Positions 8,810-18,092 of a stretch of 64,000 nt of DNA are shown one piece after another. The translations under genes were made by a program, and so were the position numbers. A model generated the notes under the pieces. The model was given only the letters and a program-made list of their open reading frames with translations, was not told where the DNA came from and searched no databases. Source of the DNA: Candidatus Borrarchaeum weybense (lineage in GTDB: Archaea > Asgardarchaeota > Sifarchaeia > Borrarchaeales > Borrarchaeaceae); NCBI GenBank assembly GCA_019057385.1, contig JAHQJS010000006.1:248001-312000 (forward strand). The letters run 5' to 3'. Within the stretch, counting starts at the first letter, position 1, and each line of letters starts with the position of its first letter.

Positions 8810-11233
8810 TCATTTTTTTTGGTTTTTGGCATTTGAGATAAGAAGCTTAAATTTTGGAAGTATCAAGACCACAGAAAGATAGAATAGCACACCAACTAAA
8901 CAAAGAATTGAAATTGGATATCCAATAGGAACGTTCTCTTCAAATCTTAATGTTATTAGATGCTCGCCTTCTGGCAATTCTAGAGTAATAATACCAAATT
9001 TGTTTTCTTTGATATTAATCTCTGTGGAATCTAAGTCTGCCTTCCAATTAGGGAAGATCCCATACTTCACAAGAAGTATTCCACCATCTGAAGATTGAGC
9101 GTTAATAATTAAAGCTGTTGGGTTTATTGATACGAATTCTGCAGTACCTATACTATTCGGAAATAAAGTATCAGCGTCGTCAACGATTTCGACCATTGGC
9201 CTGAAATATGGATTTTGCAGGATACTTATATTGGAGTTCTCGTAGAACCTGATTTTTTGCCATCCATTAAGTAGCCATTCTGCATCATTTTTTTGCCTTA
9301 CAATCAAATACTTTAAACTTAAGTATCCAAGTTCTTTAGTCAATGATGGGTTCAAACTAACACTGTTTTCCAAAGATCTTGAGGCTGTCCACCACTGGGG
9401 TCCTTCTACCTCATAAAATTCAGTTTTTGTTATTGATTCGCCCCTGCCTCGCCCGTATAGATCACTGATGCGATAAAGACCAGTGTCGCTGGACTTAATC
9501 CACTGTAAAGCATTCAAATAATCCTCATCTTGGGGAAAGTACTCCCATTTATAGGCGCCTGTATATGGCCACATATCCACTAGAATTAAAAGGACGGTAA
9601 TTACAAGAATCCAGTGGCTTAAACGAAACTTGAAATTCCTTTTAATCTCAAACGCTTTTGCTTTCTCATAGAAAGTACTTACAACTATGCCTGTCAAATA
9701 AGCGATGGAAATTGAAGCGGGTAACAGAAATCGCCATGGCCACTTAAAGAACGAAATTAATGGAACATAATAATAAATAAAAACGCTAGGATAATCTGCT
9801 AGAATAAGAGAAATAACAAGAAGCGCCATAAAAAACTTTGTTTCATTATTTTTAGAGTTCTTATCCTTTGGCTTTATGAAAAACGCAAGTAAAGCAAGTC
9901 CCAAAGAGACTGTACCTATATAGAATGGCATTTCGCCCGCTATACCGATTTTCGACCCTCTCATCCGCCACCAAAGCTCTCTCGTGTAAAGCTGTGGTAG
10001 ACTGACAAAATGCGAAGCAGGATAACCTCCAGTCGATAAAGCGACTTCGTTACTCCATAGAATCGTGGACGTCTGTGTATACGCAGGTATAAGCCACCAT
10101 GCTGTTAATCCTAGCCCTACTCCAATGGGTACGAAATACATAGCAACCATCAAAAATGCTCTATTTACAGTAAGTTGATGGGAGATAAGTTCATCTAGAA
10201 GCGAATAGATTAAATACATAGTGATAATGTAGACAGAGATATACGCTGTCGGTAAATGCGTCAAGATCAATCCTGCGAGGAAAATACCTGAGAATATTGC
10301 TTTTACTAAACGCCTATTCGAATCTGTTTTAAGAGATTCTCTTGAAAGGACGAAAATAAGAGGCACATACATGTAACCCATTAATTCCGTAAAGGTACCT
10401 CTATAAAATGCTGTAGTAAGATGGAGTCCAATGAAAGTAAAGGATATCGCGGAGATACTTGCTACAATGCTATCCTTTGAAATTTTTTTGGTCATATAAT
10501 AAACAGAAAGAGCGCAAAGGATGAACGAAGTAACAATTGCACCCTTTAGAGCTTGAAAGGTGTTTAAAAACCATGAAAAAGGGAATGTAAAATAATAACC
10601 AAGAAAATGATAGAAGCGAAACAATGCCAGACCGCCAATTCCGTTCCAAGGATCGAAAGGGGAATATATTATGCCTTCTCTCCAGTATCGGAACATAACC
10701 CATACATTGCTTACATGATAGGTAAGGTCATGACTCTCTGGAAACCCTGGCTTTGTTAAAAAAGTATGAGTTGGAAGAATAGCTAAAACGACAAGAATAA
10801 CGATAATTATAACTTCTTTTCTTCTTCGCGAATTTTCCAAATAGGACTGAAATGGAAATAATGGAAATGTATACAATAACGAAACGAATATTGTTACAAC
10901 ACAAACGATACCCAAGAGAATATAACTTGGAGGGGTATATGGGGCGCCATAGGTTGTAAGAAGAAATATTGTTAAAAAGACAGCCATTAGAGTAGCGAAG
11001 AACAAGAAAGGACGCTCTAATAACTTCTCAGAGTTCCGATAAAGAAAAAACCCCATAAAAAGAGCAAGTACTCCTAAAACAAACGCCTGAAGTATATAGA
11101 TCGTTCCATCCAAAGGAGAAAAGGAAAATTTCATAAGCAAAGCGAGAAGTACGCCCATGACTAAAAATACAGGATAATAAATAAACTGCTTCATCAAATC
11201 AAATAAACGAGTTTTTTTTATATTTGACGTCAT
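8810..11233 (-). CDS. GT-C-like polytopic membrane protein (PTPS-related / YfhO-like)
   Basis: 807 residues with about 12-13 transmembrane helices. The first long extracytoplasmic loop contains GFPESHDLTYHVSNV, followed by IGGLALFRFYHFLGYYF, a pattern of the 6-pyruvoyl-tetrahydropterin-synthase-related membrane family (PF10131), whose topology is that of GT-C glycosyltransferases with an acidic residue in loop 1. A soluble C-terminal domain (about 590-780) and a last TM follow. The likely role is transfer of sugars from a lipid carrier outside the membrane; donor and acceptor are unknown. Divergent from Get3 and monocistronic as far as can be seen. Confidence 0.7.
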   Translation of the reverse strand: MTSNIKKTRLFDLMKQFIYYPVFLVMGVLLALLMKFSFSPLDGTIYILQAFVLGVLALFMGFFLYRNSEKLLERPFLFFATLMAVFLTIFLLTTYGAPYTPPSYILLGIVCVVTIFVSLLYTFPLFPFQSYLENSRRRKEVIIIVILVVLAILPTHTFLTKPGFPESHDLTYHVSNVWVMFRYWREGIIYSPFDPWNGIGGLALFRFYHFLGYYFTFPFSWFLNTFQALKGAIVTSFILCALSVYYMTKKISKDSIVASISAISFTFIGLHLTTAFYRGTFTELMGYMYVPLIFVLSRESLKTDSNRRLVKAIFSGIFLAGLILTHLPTAYISVYIITMYLIYSLLDELISHQLTVNRAFLMVAMYFVPIGVGLGLTAWWLIPAYTQTSTILWSNEVALSTGGYPASHFVSLPQLYTRELWWRMRGSKIGIAGEMPFYIGTVSLGLALLAFFIKPKDKNSKNNETKFFMALLVISLILADYPSVFIYYYVPLISFFKWPWRFLLPASISIAYLTGIVVSTFYEKAKAFEIKRNFKFRLSHWILVITVLLILVDMWPYTGAYKWEYFPQDEDYLNALQWIKSSDTGLYRISDLYGRGRGESITKTEFYEVEGPQWWTASRSLENSVSLNPSLTKELGYLSLKYLIVRQKNDAEWLLNGWQKIRFYENSNISILQNPYFRPMVEIVDDADTLFPNSIGTAEFVSINPTALIINAQSSDGGILLVKYGIFPNWKADLDSTEINIKENKFGIITLELPEGEHLITLRFEENVPIGYPISILCLVGVLFYLSVVLILPKFKLLISNAKNQKK

Positions 11234-11408
11234 CTTTTTGATGTTTCCCCTAAATTCTAAGGATATAGAACCGGTCTAAACCTGTCCACTCATCAGCGTA
11301 ACTATAAGCGATCATCCTCAAAATTTGAGCTCACCCTTGCCAGTTAACTTCATCTGATTTTGGGGTTTGCAGATATTGCATTTATCTAAAATTCAGAAAT
11401 TACTGAAA

Positions 11409-11702
11409 TCAAACAATAGTAACTTTTCCACCAATGGATTCACCTGGCAAGCCATGTTCAAATCTTGCCCTAACCACACCATTTCTTCCATGGGGGCGTA
11501 AAATTTTTCCTTTTAGACGTTTACCTGCAGGAGAAAGCCAAACTACTGTTTTTCCTATCAATTGAGCAGCTTCTTTATCAGAATCGTATTTTTGAAATTT
11601 CAATAACATATGCTTATTGATTTGCCTATTGCCGCCTCTTCTGTATCCTGTGATGAGACCTTCAAGACCTTTGACAATGCTTTCCGTCATTCTGTTCACC
11701 AT
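11409..11702 (-). CDS. rpl35ae: Ribosomal protein eL33 (L35Ae)
   Basis: 97 residues with the L35Ae fold signature: GLITGYRRGGNRQ, IGKTVVWLSPAGKRLKGKILRPHGRNGVVRARFEHGLPG and GGKVTIV at the end. It is a large-subunit protein shared by eukaryotes and only some archaea. Two in-frame starts (ATG at 11702 and ATG at 11690) are possible. It lies alone between the GT-C protein and the longin/V4R set. Confidence 0.92.
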   Translation of the reverse strand: MVNRMTESIVKGLEGLITGYRRGGNRQINKHMLLKFQKYDSDKEAAQLIGKTVVWLSPAGKRLKGKILRPHGRNGVVRARFEHGLPGESIGGKVTIV

Positions 11703-11815
11703 TTTGTTGCCTTTCCATATATTTTATGATTTGTTTAAAAAGACTTCTATTAAGAACTACGAATTAAGAATTAAAGTCTTCAATCACTTAATAAGAAGGA
11801 AAAAAAAACAAGTAA

Positions 11816-12490
11816 CTAGCCGTTTATGAATTGTTCTGCGATCTTACGCCTCACACCATAAAAAATTTTCAAAATTTCTTTTTTTACAAGTCCAGCTAAA
11901 GGCTTATTCAGACGAGTGAAGAGCTCAATGCGAGACATTTTATGTTCATTTGCAATTTCATAAATAGATTTGTTTCCATTGCATGATTCAAGAAGTGCCC
12001 ATTCTTCTCGTGATAATTTTGCTAGTTTCTTGGTATTAACCTCTTGAGTGATCGGAATGCGACAAATCGGTCTGAAAGTTTCTCTTAATGTCTTCTCGAA
12101 ACACAACATCAAAAAATTTTCAATTTTTTCAAAATCCGAAATATCTCCAGACCAATCGTCAAGAACTTGACTGTACTTGATTGAAATTAACTTAGCTGCG
12201 GTAGAAATATCTTCTTCTAATAGAATTGGTGAAGTAAGCACATCCGAGAGAGCAACAACTATGAAATTATGATTTTCTCCCCACTCAAAGACAAATTTTG
12301 TATCACCAGAATCAATCTGTTCAAGTTGGCCATTACCTGAGGAAACCACTTCAGAAATGAGAGAACTAATCCCACTCAACGCCCCACTAACTAAATCTTG
12401 ATCTACACCGTTCATGTATTCTTTACATAAAGAACATGAGTAAATTGTCCTTCCGTCCTTATAGATTATGTAAATCGAATATAGTCCCAT
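11816..12490 (-). CDS. Longin/roadblock-like protein with C-terminal winged-helix-like domain
   Basis: 224 residues. The N-terminal ~125 have the pattern of a longin-type domain. A first strand (MGLYSIYIIYKDGRTIY) is followed by an amphipathic helix (VSGALSGISSLISEVV), strands KFVFEWG and FIVVALSD, then a helix with KYSQVLDDWSGDISDFEKI. The C-terminal ~75 (LSREEWALLESCNGNKSIYEIANEHKMSRIELFTRLNKPL) resemble a winged helix that counts repression/commitment (DUF4388 or PqqD-like). Longin domains act in small-GTPase regulation and vesicle tethering in eukaryotes. It is the last gene of a three-gene run with two V4R proteins, 9 bp after the previous stop. Confidence 0.6.
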   Translation of the reverse strand: MGLYSIYIIYKDGRTIYSCSLCKEYMNGVDQDLVSGALSGISSLISEVVSSGNGQLEQIDSGDTKFVFEWGENHNFIVVALSDVLTSPILLEEDISTAAKLISIKYSQVLDDWSGDISDFEKIENFLMLCFEKTLRETFRPICRIPITQEVNTKKLAKLSREEWALLESCNGNKSIYEIANEHKMSRIELFTRLNKPLAGLVKKEILKIFYGVRRKIAEQFING

Positions 12491-12499
12491 TATAAGACC

Positions 12500-13009
12500 T
12501 CAGCGCATTTTTTCAAGAATCCGAAGTTCATATTCACAAAATTCTTCATTTAATGCTCTACAGTGAGTTTCAACGCAATTAACGCGCCATCCCTGGGTAT
12601 CAATTAACTCTTCATAAACTAGAGAAAAAACCTCTTCAACGATACCTGCAACAAAATCACAGAGAACCCCTTCTCCCTTCTCAGAAGCTAGTGTATCACA
12701 AATGACGCACTGGAAATCGCGTATTTTAAATAGTCCCTTATTTCCAGATATCTTTGGAGAACTTTCAAAAATTTTTTTCCATAAAACTTTGATTAGATTC
12801 TTTATTGTACCATCTTTTAACGGTGCTTTGAGTTTCATGAGTTCCTTGGGAAACACACTGTATAAAATTTCCTCTCCGAAATTCTTTCCCCTTAATTTTA
12901 ATTCCCTGCGAACATCTATGAAAGATTCGTTATACCTATAGAGATGTTTAATAAATAAACCATACATGATAGGTAAAATACGCCGGTTCATCTCAGACAG
13001 AAGCTTCAC
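12500..13009 (-). CDS. V4R-domain protein (Bet3/TRAPP-like fold), second copy
   Basis: 169 residues. The C-terminal half carries the V4R pattern: FKIRDFQCVICDTL, a helix GVLCDFVAGIVEEVFSLV, and the closing VNCVETHCRALNEEFCEYEL, in which paired cysteines surround an acidic residue. V4R proteins share the fold of the TRAPP subunit Bet3 and in bacteria bind small hydrophobic ligands. The track start is a GTG that overlaps the preceding gene by 17 bp; an ATG at 12991 just after that gene's stop is equally possible. Either way translation is coupled to the gene upstream. Confidence 0.7.
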   Translation of the reverse strand: MKLLSEMNRRILPIMYGLFIKHLYRYNESFIDVRRELKLRGKNFGEEILYSVFPKELMKLKAPLKDGTIKNLIKVLWKKIFESSPKISGNKGLFKIRDFQCVICDTLASEKGEGVLCDFVAGIVEEVFSLVYEELIDTQGWRVNCVETHCRALNEEFCEYELRILEKMR

Positions 13010-13544
13010 CTCTTGCTAGAATGAATTTGCAATAGGGTGTCCCATCTTTTGCCCAGCATTCCGATTCATGGCATGTAATGCCCGAAGAGGAAAAACGCCC
13101 TTTTGCTCCAATATCTTCAAGTGCGAATTCGATGATTGTTTCAATAAAGCCCGCGATAGCTTCAGAAAATGGAAAATGGACAGGTTCAGATATATTCCGA
13201 CATAATTCACTTGATTTGGAAATAATAACTAGCTGATTCGAATCCTTATCCCATTTACACTTATCAGGTTTTTTTAAAAAAACAATTTTCCATATTTCTT
13301 CAATATAGTGTTCTAATTTCTGTTCAATGAGGTTTGGATCTAAAATTTTTGAAAGAAGTGGATAAAAAACTTCGCCAAGTTGCCTGCCAAATTCATGCAG
13401 ATGGTTTGTGATTCGTTCAATATCATATTGAGTTCGCCATACTATGGAATTAACAATAGTTGTGTATAAGCCACCAACTAATGTTGTATTTATCTTATTT
13501 TTGAGATCTTTCTGAGCTCGGCTCTCAGTATGAATTTTAACCAT
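12993..13544 (-). CDS. V4R-domain protein (Bet3/TRAPP-like fold), first copy
   Basis: 183 residues, first gene of the V4R-V4R-longin run. After a helical N-terminus (NTTLVGGLYTTIVNSIVWRT), the C-terminal region has the V4R layout: LVIISKSSELCRNISEPVHFPFSEAIAGFIETIIEFAL followed by GITCHESECWAKDGTPYCKFIL. The three cysteines near the end recall metal- or ligand-binding V4R members. It is only distantly similar to the downstream copy, so the pair is not a recent duplication. Function unknown; context suggests a complex with the longin-like protein. Confidence 0.7.
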   Translation of the reverse strand: MVKIHTESRAQKDLKNKINTTLVGGLYTTIVNSIVWRTQYDIERITNHLHEFGRQLGEVFYPLLSKILDPNLIEQKLEHYIEEIWKIVFLKKPDKCKWDKDSNQLVIISKSSELCRNISEPVHFPFSEAIAGFIETIIEFALEDIGAKGRFSSSGITCHESECWAKDGTPYCKFILARGEASV

Positions 13545-13739
13545 ATATCATTTCAGCCCATTCGCTTTTTCAAAAATTTTTTGGCAATTAAACAATCGCA
13601 CACATGTTTATGAATTATCTGGTGAAAAAAACCGCAATTACAACTAATGAGTCATTTGGTACAAGAACGACCAAATTAACTTCACTTTTATGTGGTTGAG
13701 ATAAAAAGTGTAATATCCTCCAATTAAAGACAACAATCT

Positions 13740-14771
13740 TTAACATACCCTTGGTATTAATTCACCTACTGGCTTTTCTATAATTCTTTGCCCACCTACG
13801 TAGGTTTCCAATATCACATACCCTGGGTTGTCGACTTTAGCCTCACCAATGATTGCCGCATCTTCTCCATAGCGAGTTTTTTGTATATGTTCAAGAGTTT
13901 GTTCTGCTTTTTCAGACGCTACGCCAATAAGGGCAATACCTTCACAAGCTATGTCTAACGGATCTAATCCTAACATATCTGACGCCGCTAAGACTTCCGG
14001 CCGTCGAGGGATCTTTTCCTCCTCGATCCAGATGCTAACGTGTGATTTATGGGCAAAATCATTTAAAGCAGAAGAAATTCCTCCTCTTGTTGGATCCTTC
14101 ATGCATGTAACTCCCCCAATTGCAAGCGCACTTTGGATAACTTCATAGATAGGTGCACAATCGGATTTTAATTCTGTTTCAAACTCAATACCCTCTCGAA
14201 ATGACATTAATGCAATACCATGATCCCCGATTGTTCCAGTAGCTATTATCTTATCGCCAGGTTTTAAATTTGAATCCGTTATTACACTTCCTTTAGGCAC
14301 AATGCCAATTCCTGTTGTAGTAACTGTAATTTTGTCTATAGATCCTTTTGGCATGACTTTGGTATCTCCCGTGATTATCGCTACGTCGACTTCTCTCGCT
14401 GTTTCATCCATGGATTGTAGTATTTTTTTTAAATCAGAAACTGGAAATCCTTCTTCAATGATTAAAGCACTAGCTATTGCGATAGGTCTAGCTCCCATTA
14501 CAGCAACATCATTGATTGTGCCAGCTGTCGCTAATCTTCCAATATCTCCGCCTGGAAAAAATATTGGGTCTACTGTATGTCCGTCTGTGCTAACAACAAT
14601 TTCAATATCACAATCCTTCAAAGAAATCGTAGCTCCATCGTCCAAAGAATCTAATCCGATGCTTTCATTTGAAACAGTGCGTTTAGAAAAGGATTTTAAC
14701 ACGAGATCGGATAATAACTCATCCATAATGCTGCCACCAGCACCATGAGCTAACTTTATTACATTAGTCAT
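13740..14771 (-). CDS. hypE: Hydrogenase maturation factor HypE
   Basis: 343 residues of the PurM/HypE family. It starts KLAHGAGGSIMDELL, has the ATP-binding DDGATI and GDTKVMP blocks, GGITCMKDPTRGGI-type segment (GVTCMKDPTRGG), and ends exactly in the diagnostic PRVC-COOH. The C-terminal cysteine receives the carbamoyl group from HypF and is dehydrated to thiocyanate, the CN source for the [NiFe] hydrogenase active site. No other hyp or hydrogenase genes are in the window. The start is an ATG after a weak SD. Confidence 0.95.
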   Translation of the reverse strand: MTNVIKLAHGAGGSIMDELLSDLVLKSFSKRTVSNESIGLDSLDDGATISLKDCDIEIVVSTDGHTVDPIFFPGGDIGRLATAGTINDVAVMGARPIAIASALIIEEGFPVSDLKKILQSMDETAREVDVAIITGDTKVMPKGSIDKITVTTTGIGIVPKGSVITDSNLKPGDKIIATGTIGDHGIALMSFREGIEFETELKSDCAPIYEVIQSALAIGGVTCMKDPTRGGISSALNDFAHKSHVSIWIEEEKIPRRPEVLAASDMLGLDPLDIACEGIALIGVASEKAEQTLEHIQKTRYGEDAAIIGEAKVDNPGYVILETYVGGQRIIEKPVGELIPRVC

Positions 14772-15009
14772 CTCTCTCGCCCCTTGAGTTGATCGGACCG
14801 GTGATGGATATTTGAATTCATATCTATGTCAATCTAAATTTTAACGATTTTTAAATCCATTTGTTTAGACATTGTGATCTTAAAGTAGAGCCTAAATTAT
14901 TTTCCTGTTAGCATGGATTTACCCAAGAGCTAAATTAAATTTAAAAGTAATATCTTTTTTTCTAAGAACTGTCTTATCTGCAGAATCGTTCATTTTAAGA
15001 CATCAAGAA

Positions 15010-15022
15010 AAAATTTAAAAAG
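15010..15022 (+). promoter_or_regulatory. Candidate TATA box for the S8e gene
   Basis: An AT run aaatttaaaaa lies about 50 bp before the S8e ATG in an otherwise gene-free ~300-bp gap shared with the divergent hypE. Spacing suits an archaeal TATA element with a short leader. No other element is recognised in the gap. Confidence 0.35.
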
Positions 15023-15070
15023 CAATAAGACTCCTGAAAACTACAACTAAAAGAAACATTAGGTGTAATT

Positions 15071-15454
15071 ATGCCGATTCAACAAGGACGTTCAAAACGT
15101 AAAGCAACTGGTGCAAAGTTAAGATCGTTTAGAAAAAAGAAAAAGTATGAAATTGGAAGAGAACCTGTGGAAACAAAAGTGGGCGAGGAAAAGAAAAAGA
15201 AAGTACGAGTCCGCGGGGGAAACTTCAAAATTAAACTTCAAGCTGTACGTTATGTTAACGTAACCGATAGAGGAGTGACAAAGAAAGTTCGTGTACTTGG
15301 TGTTGAAGAAAATCCTGCTAATTTGGATTTCACACGCAGGCAAATTATTACAAAAGGAACCATAATACAGACAGATATTGGGTTGGCAAGAGTAACAAGT
15401 AGACCTGGTCAAGACGGAATAATTAATGCTGTCACGGTTGAAGTTGTAGATTAA
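15071..15454 (+). CDS. rps8e: Ribosomal protein eS8 (S8e)
   Basis: 127 residues, the usual archaeal length. It has a basic N-terminus with RKATGAKLRSFRKKKKYEIGREPVET, then VRVRGGNFKIKLQ and the C-terminal strand set ITKGTIIQTDIGLARVTSRPGQDG. It is a small-subunit protein common to archaea and eukaryotes. The ATG follows AGGTGT; the gene appears monocistronic, followed by a 113-bp gap. Confidence 0.95.
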   Translation: MPIQQGRSKRKATGAKLRSFRKKKKYEIGREPVETKVGEEKKKKVRVRGGNFKIKLQAVRYVNVTDRGVTKKVRVLGVEENPANLDFTRRQIITKGTIIQTDIGLARVTSRPGQDGIINAVTVEVVD

Positions 15455-15567
15455 GTCGTGAAAATCGCTATTATTCAATTCTTAGAACATTATCGTCCTG
15501 TTTGGAATTATTTTGATTTCTTCTTTTTCAATAAATTTCCAAAATTATCCGTACACTGGGAAAGATC

Positions 15568-15942
15568 ATGATACCAAGAAGGAGCCTCTTAGGCCTTTCA
15601 AGTGTTGGTTTTGGTTTTATATTATTAGGTATAGGTCTCATTATCCTCGGAATGATACTTTCTAGTTCTGGAACAGGTCAATCAGGTCAGATACAGGGCG
15701 GAGGAATTATATTGATTGGTCCAGTTCCTATCATTTTTGGAACCAACACGGCTATGCTTCTGCCGTTAATTATCATAGCAATAATTTTTATGATCCTTAT
15801 GCTCGCACTTCCGTTTATTTTTCAAAAATTATGGATTCCAGAATTGCCTAAAGATCTGTATAAAACCTGTCCTGTTTGTGGTCAAATTATCCCTAAAAAT
15901 GCACGATTCTGTCATCAATGTGGTAATCAGGTGAAAGATTAA
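15568..15942 (+). CDS. DUF131 membrane protein with C-terminal zinc ribbon
   Basis: 124 residues. Two TM helices flank the DUF131 signature GGGIILIGPVPIIFG (family TIGR00304). The C-terminus is a zinc ribbon with two CxxC knuckles (CPVCGQIIPKNARFCHQCG). DUF131 proteins are archaeal and of unknown function. A second DUF131 protein without the ribbon is encoded near 28.1 kb, so the organism keeps at least two versions. Start ATG 15568, SD weak. Confidence 0.8.
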   Translation: MIPRRSLLGLSSVGFGFILLGIGLIILGMILSSSGTGQSGQIQGGGIILIGPVPIIFGTNTAMLLPLIIIAIIFMILMLALPFIFQKLWIPELPKDLYKTCPVCGQIIPKNARFCHQCGNQVKD

Positions 15943-16009
15943 GGGCGAAAAATCAAAAAAAAGAGGGAAACTACATATAGCGACACAGCACATTATCTGA
16001 GGCCACAAA

Positions 16010-17800
16010 TTAAGACTCAGAATAAGATCTAACTTCAGGTTCAGGTTCAGGTTCAGGTTCAGGTTCAGGTTCATAATCAGGGAATAATAATTTAATGAAC
16101 GGAGTTAATTGAGTTATAGGCTTCTCTTGGCACTTACGTATTAAATCTTCGGCTTCTTCTTGATTAAGTTCGATTACCATGATATTATTCCCAGCAGACT
16201 CACGTACTTGCATATATTTATTGCCTTTAGTCCCAGATGGAGTTATAAGGCAACCTTTAGTAATAACCCCATTTTTAATGGCGTCATGTAACCGCCGTAT
16301 TGCATAATAAGCTGCAACACCACCGGGTTTATCAAATGACTTGACAGAAGGCACTTCTACACCTATGAGCATGTAAGGTCCTCGCTTAATAGTACCGCCT
16401 AGTTTTTGCTTCTTTTTATCTATAATAAATTCAAAATCTAGGTCCAAAGAGATCTCATTAAGTTTTCCTAAATTCCGCGCTATTGCTTGTACTGAGCATA
16501 ATGCACCGCCTACAATACTACCTGGATTGACATCAATTGCAAGAATTTCTGCAAGTTCAACGCTTGGAGTGACTTCTTTGCCAACTTCTTGAGTTACAGC
16601 CATAGTTGTTTCAGCTGTTGCTACTTCTACTTGCGCAGGTGGAATAACTCCTACTGCCTCTGGCAGTGTCAAATCAGGTTCTATATAAGAATCTGTTTTC
16701 TCATCGATTGCCTTTCGGATAAGCTTAATCGAGTCTCGTGGATTTCCTTTAGATCTGTGGTAAATCTTATCAAAGACAAATTCCGCTAATGGGAAGAATT
16801 TATCTTCAGGATCTGGTAAGTTATTAACGTCCCAGAAGTGGTTCATTGCTCGTACATAGAATTCCTTTATGTCCTCAACTTTAAAGGGATAAAGACGCAG
16901 GGTAGATTCCATCCTGGAACGCATAGCAGAGTCTGCCAATGACTCTATTTTGTCCCAAACTTCAAGAAGACATGATGCAATAATTACAACGTTCTGTAAC
17001 TCATTATAGAGACGTTTCATAGTTTCCCAGAGTCTTGTTTCAGAATCTTCACCAAACATTCTGAAGGGGATTTCAAGCTCGTCAAAATAAAGGATAATTG
17101 GTCTGTCCATATTTTCCACAAAAAGCTTGATCGCAGCTAAACATACATCATCGTCTTCGATAAGAGATTTTACTCCAATTTTATCCATTTCATCTTCTGA
17201 AATTGCCTCACCAAGAAGCCAAGCCTCAGCAATTTGTAATTCTTCTATTTGTCCTGTTTTTTTTCCCAGTCCAAACAGGATAATTGCTTTTAGTACATCT
17301 ACGTTTAGACCAGGATAAAACCGCATTGCAGTTCGCGCAACCTGCTCTGCAGAAACATAAGAGAAACCCCTTCTCATACTTTCAGTAGCACCAAAATCGG
17401 TGAGTATCTTCTCAGCGACTATCTTAAGGATTTCTATACCAACTTCGTCCATTAAAGCCGTGTAAACGTGTAAAAGGATACGTGTTGGAGAAGGGGGACT
17501 AGGAACGTAGACTGTAATATAATTCATGTCCTGCGGAGCAATATCCTTTGATTTCAGAACCCAGTAAAAATGTGTTTTGCCAGATCCAGCATTCCCTACA
17601 ATAGGCAGAAATCTTGCCGACTGATCTGACAACGTAAACCTTATTGCTCGCATGGCGCCTCTTTCAACTTCCATTCGAGGACCTGGAATGTCGACTACAT
17701 CCTCTATGTCTCCTCGGGAAACATAACGGTCAAAAGGTGTTGGAGTTGTTTTGATCACTTCAAAATACATTTCTTGCTCATCATCATCCATTATAATCAA
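16010..17800 (-). CDS. AAA ATPase with C-terminal nuclease-like domain and Glu-Pro tail
   Basis: 596 residues. Residues about 45-350 are a P-loop AAA/ORC-like ATPase: Walker A VGNAGSGKTHFY, Walker B PIILYFDELEIP, sensor IIASCLLEVWD, arginine-rich region, and a lid with KGNPRDSIKLIRKAI. Residues about 400-570 form an alpha/beta domain (EFIIDKKKQKLGG, GVEVPSVKSFDKPGG, CLITPSGTKG, NIMVIEL) reminiscent of PD-(D/E)xK nuclease folds, but catalytic residues are not certain. The end is a repetitive (EP)n tail. The substrate is unknown; DNA or complex remodelling is plausible. A second ATG three codons in is possible. Confidence 0.65.
   Translation of the reverse strand: MIIMDDDEQEMYFEVIKTTPTPFDRYVSRGDIEDVVDIPGPRMEVERGAMRAIRFTLSDQSARFLPIVGNAGSGKTHFYWVLKSKDIAPQDMNYITVYVPSPPSPTRILLHVYTALMDEVGIEILKIVAEKILTDFGATESMRRGFSYVSAEQVARTAMRFYPGLNVDVLKAIILFGLGKKTGQIEELQIAEAWLLGEAISEDEMDKIGVKSLIEDDDVCLAAIKLFVENMDRPIILYFDELEIPFRMFGEDSETRLWETMKRLYNELQNVVIIASCLLEVWDKIESLADSAMRSRMESTLRLYPFKVEDIKEFYVRAMNHFWDVNNLPDPEDKFFPLAEFVFDKIYHRSKGNPRDSIKLIRKAIDEKTDSYIEPDLTLPEAVGVIPPAQVEVATAETTMAVTQEVGKEVTPSVELAEILAIDVNPGSIVGGALCSVQAIARNLGKLNEISLDLDFEFIIDKKKQKLGGTIKRGPYMLIGVEVPSVKSFDKPGGVAAYYAIRRLHDAIKNGVITKGCLITPSGTKGNKYMQVRESAGNNIMVIELNQEEAEDLIRKCQEKPITQLTPFIKLLFPDYEPEPEPEPEPEPEVRSYSES
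16034..16073 (-). repeat. Hexanucleotide microsatellite encoding Glu-Pro repeat
   Basis: Six perfect copies of ttcagg plus a partial seventh within the 3' end of the AAA ATPase gene. Read on the minus strand they encode alternating Glu-Pro. Being a multiple of three, copy-number slippage would change tail length without a frameshift. Confidence 0.9.
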
Positions 17801-18092
17801 AACCCATCCAGTTATCTTATTTCATAATTAGAGAAATCTTATCTGACTCAAAATGTGCTCAGTATATTCATAAAGGTTCCGTCTTTTCTCGCTCTTATTT
17901 TTGAGGACAGCTTGAAAAAAGATATATTAGTTAGACTTGAAAATGTCTTTGTAACATCCTTATATGGCACATCAAGGAATTTTCTTCTTGAAGTATAAAA
18001 AGTCCTCTAAGAGATAAGATCTTATGTAGTAGATTCCATAGATGTTATTGATCTTGAATAACAACTACACAGATCATATGAGAGATGCTCAA

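Noticed and set aside
11261-11345. Possible C/D box sRNA (minus strand GCTGATGAG)
   Set aside because: Only one clear C-like box; no matching D box at proper spacing.
16034-16073. Possible CRISPR-like or regulatory tandem repeat
   Set aside because: Six-bp units without spacers, in frame, simply encode a Glu-Pro tail.
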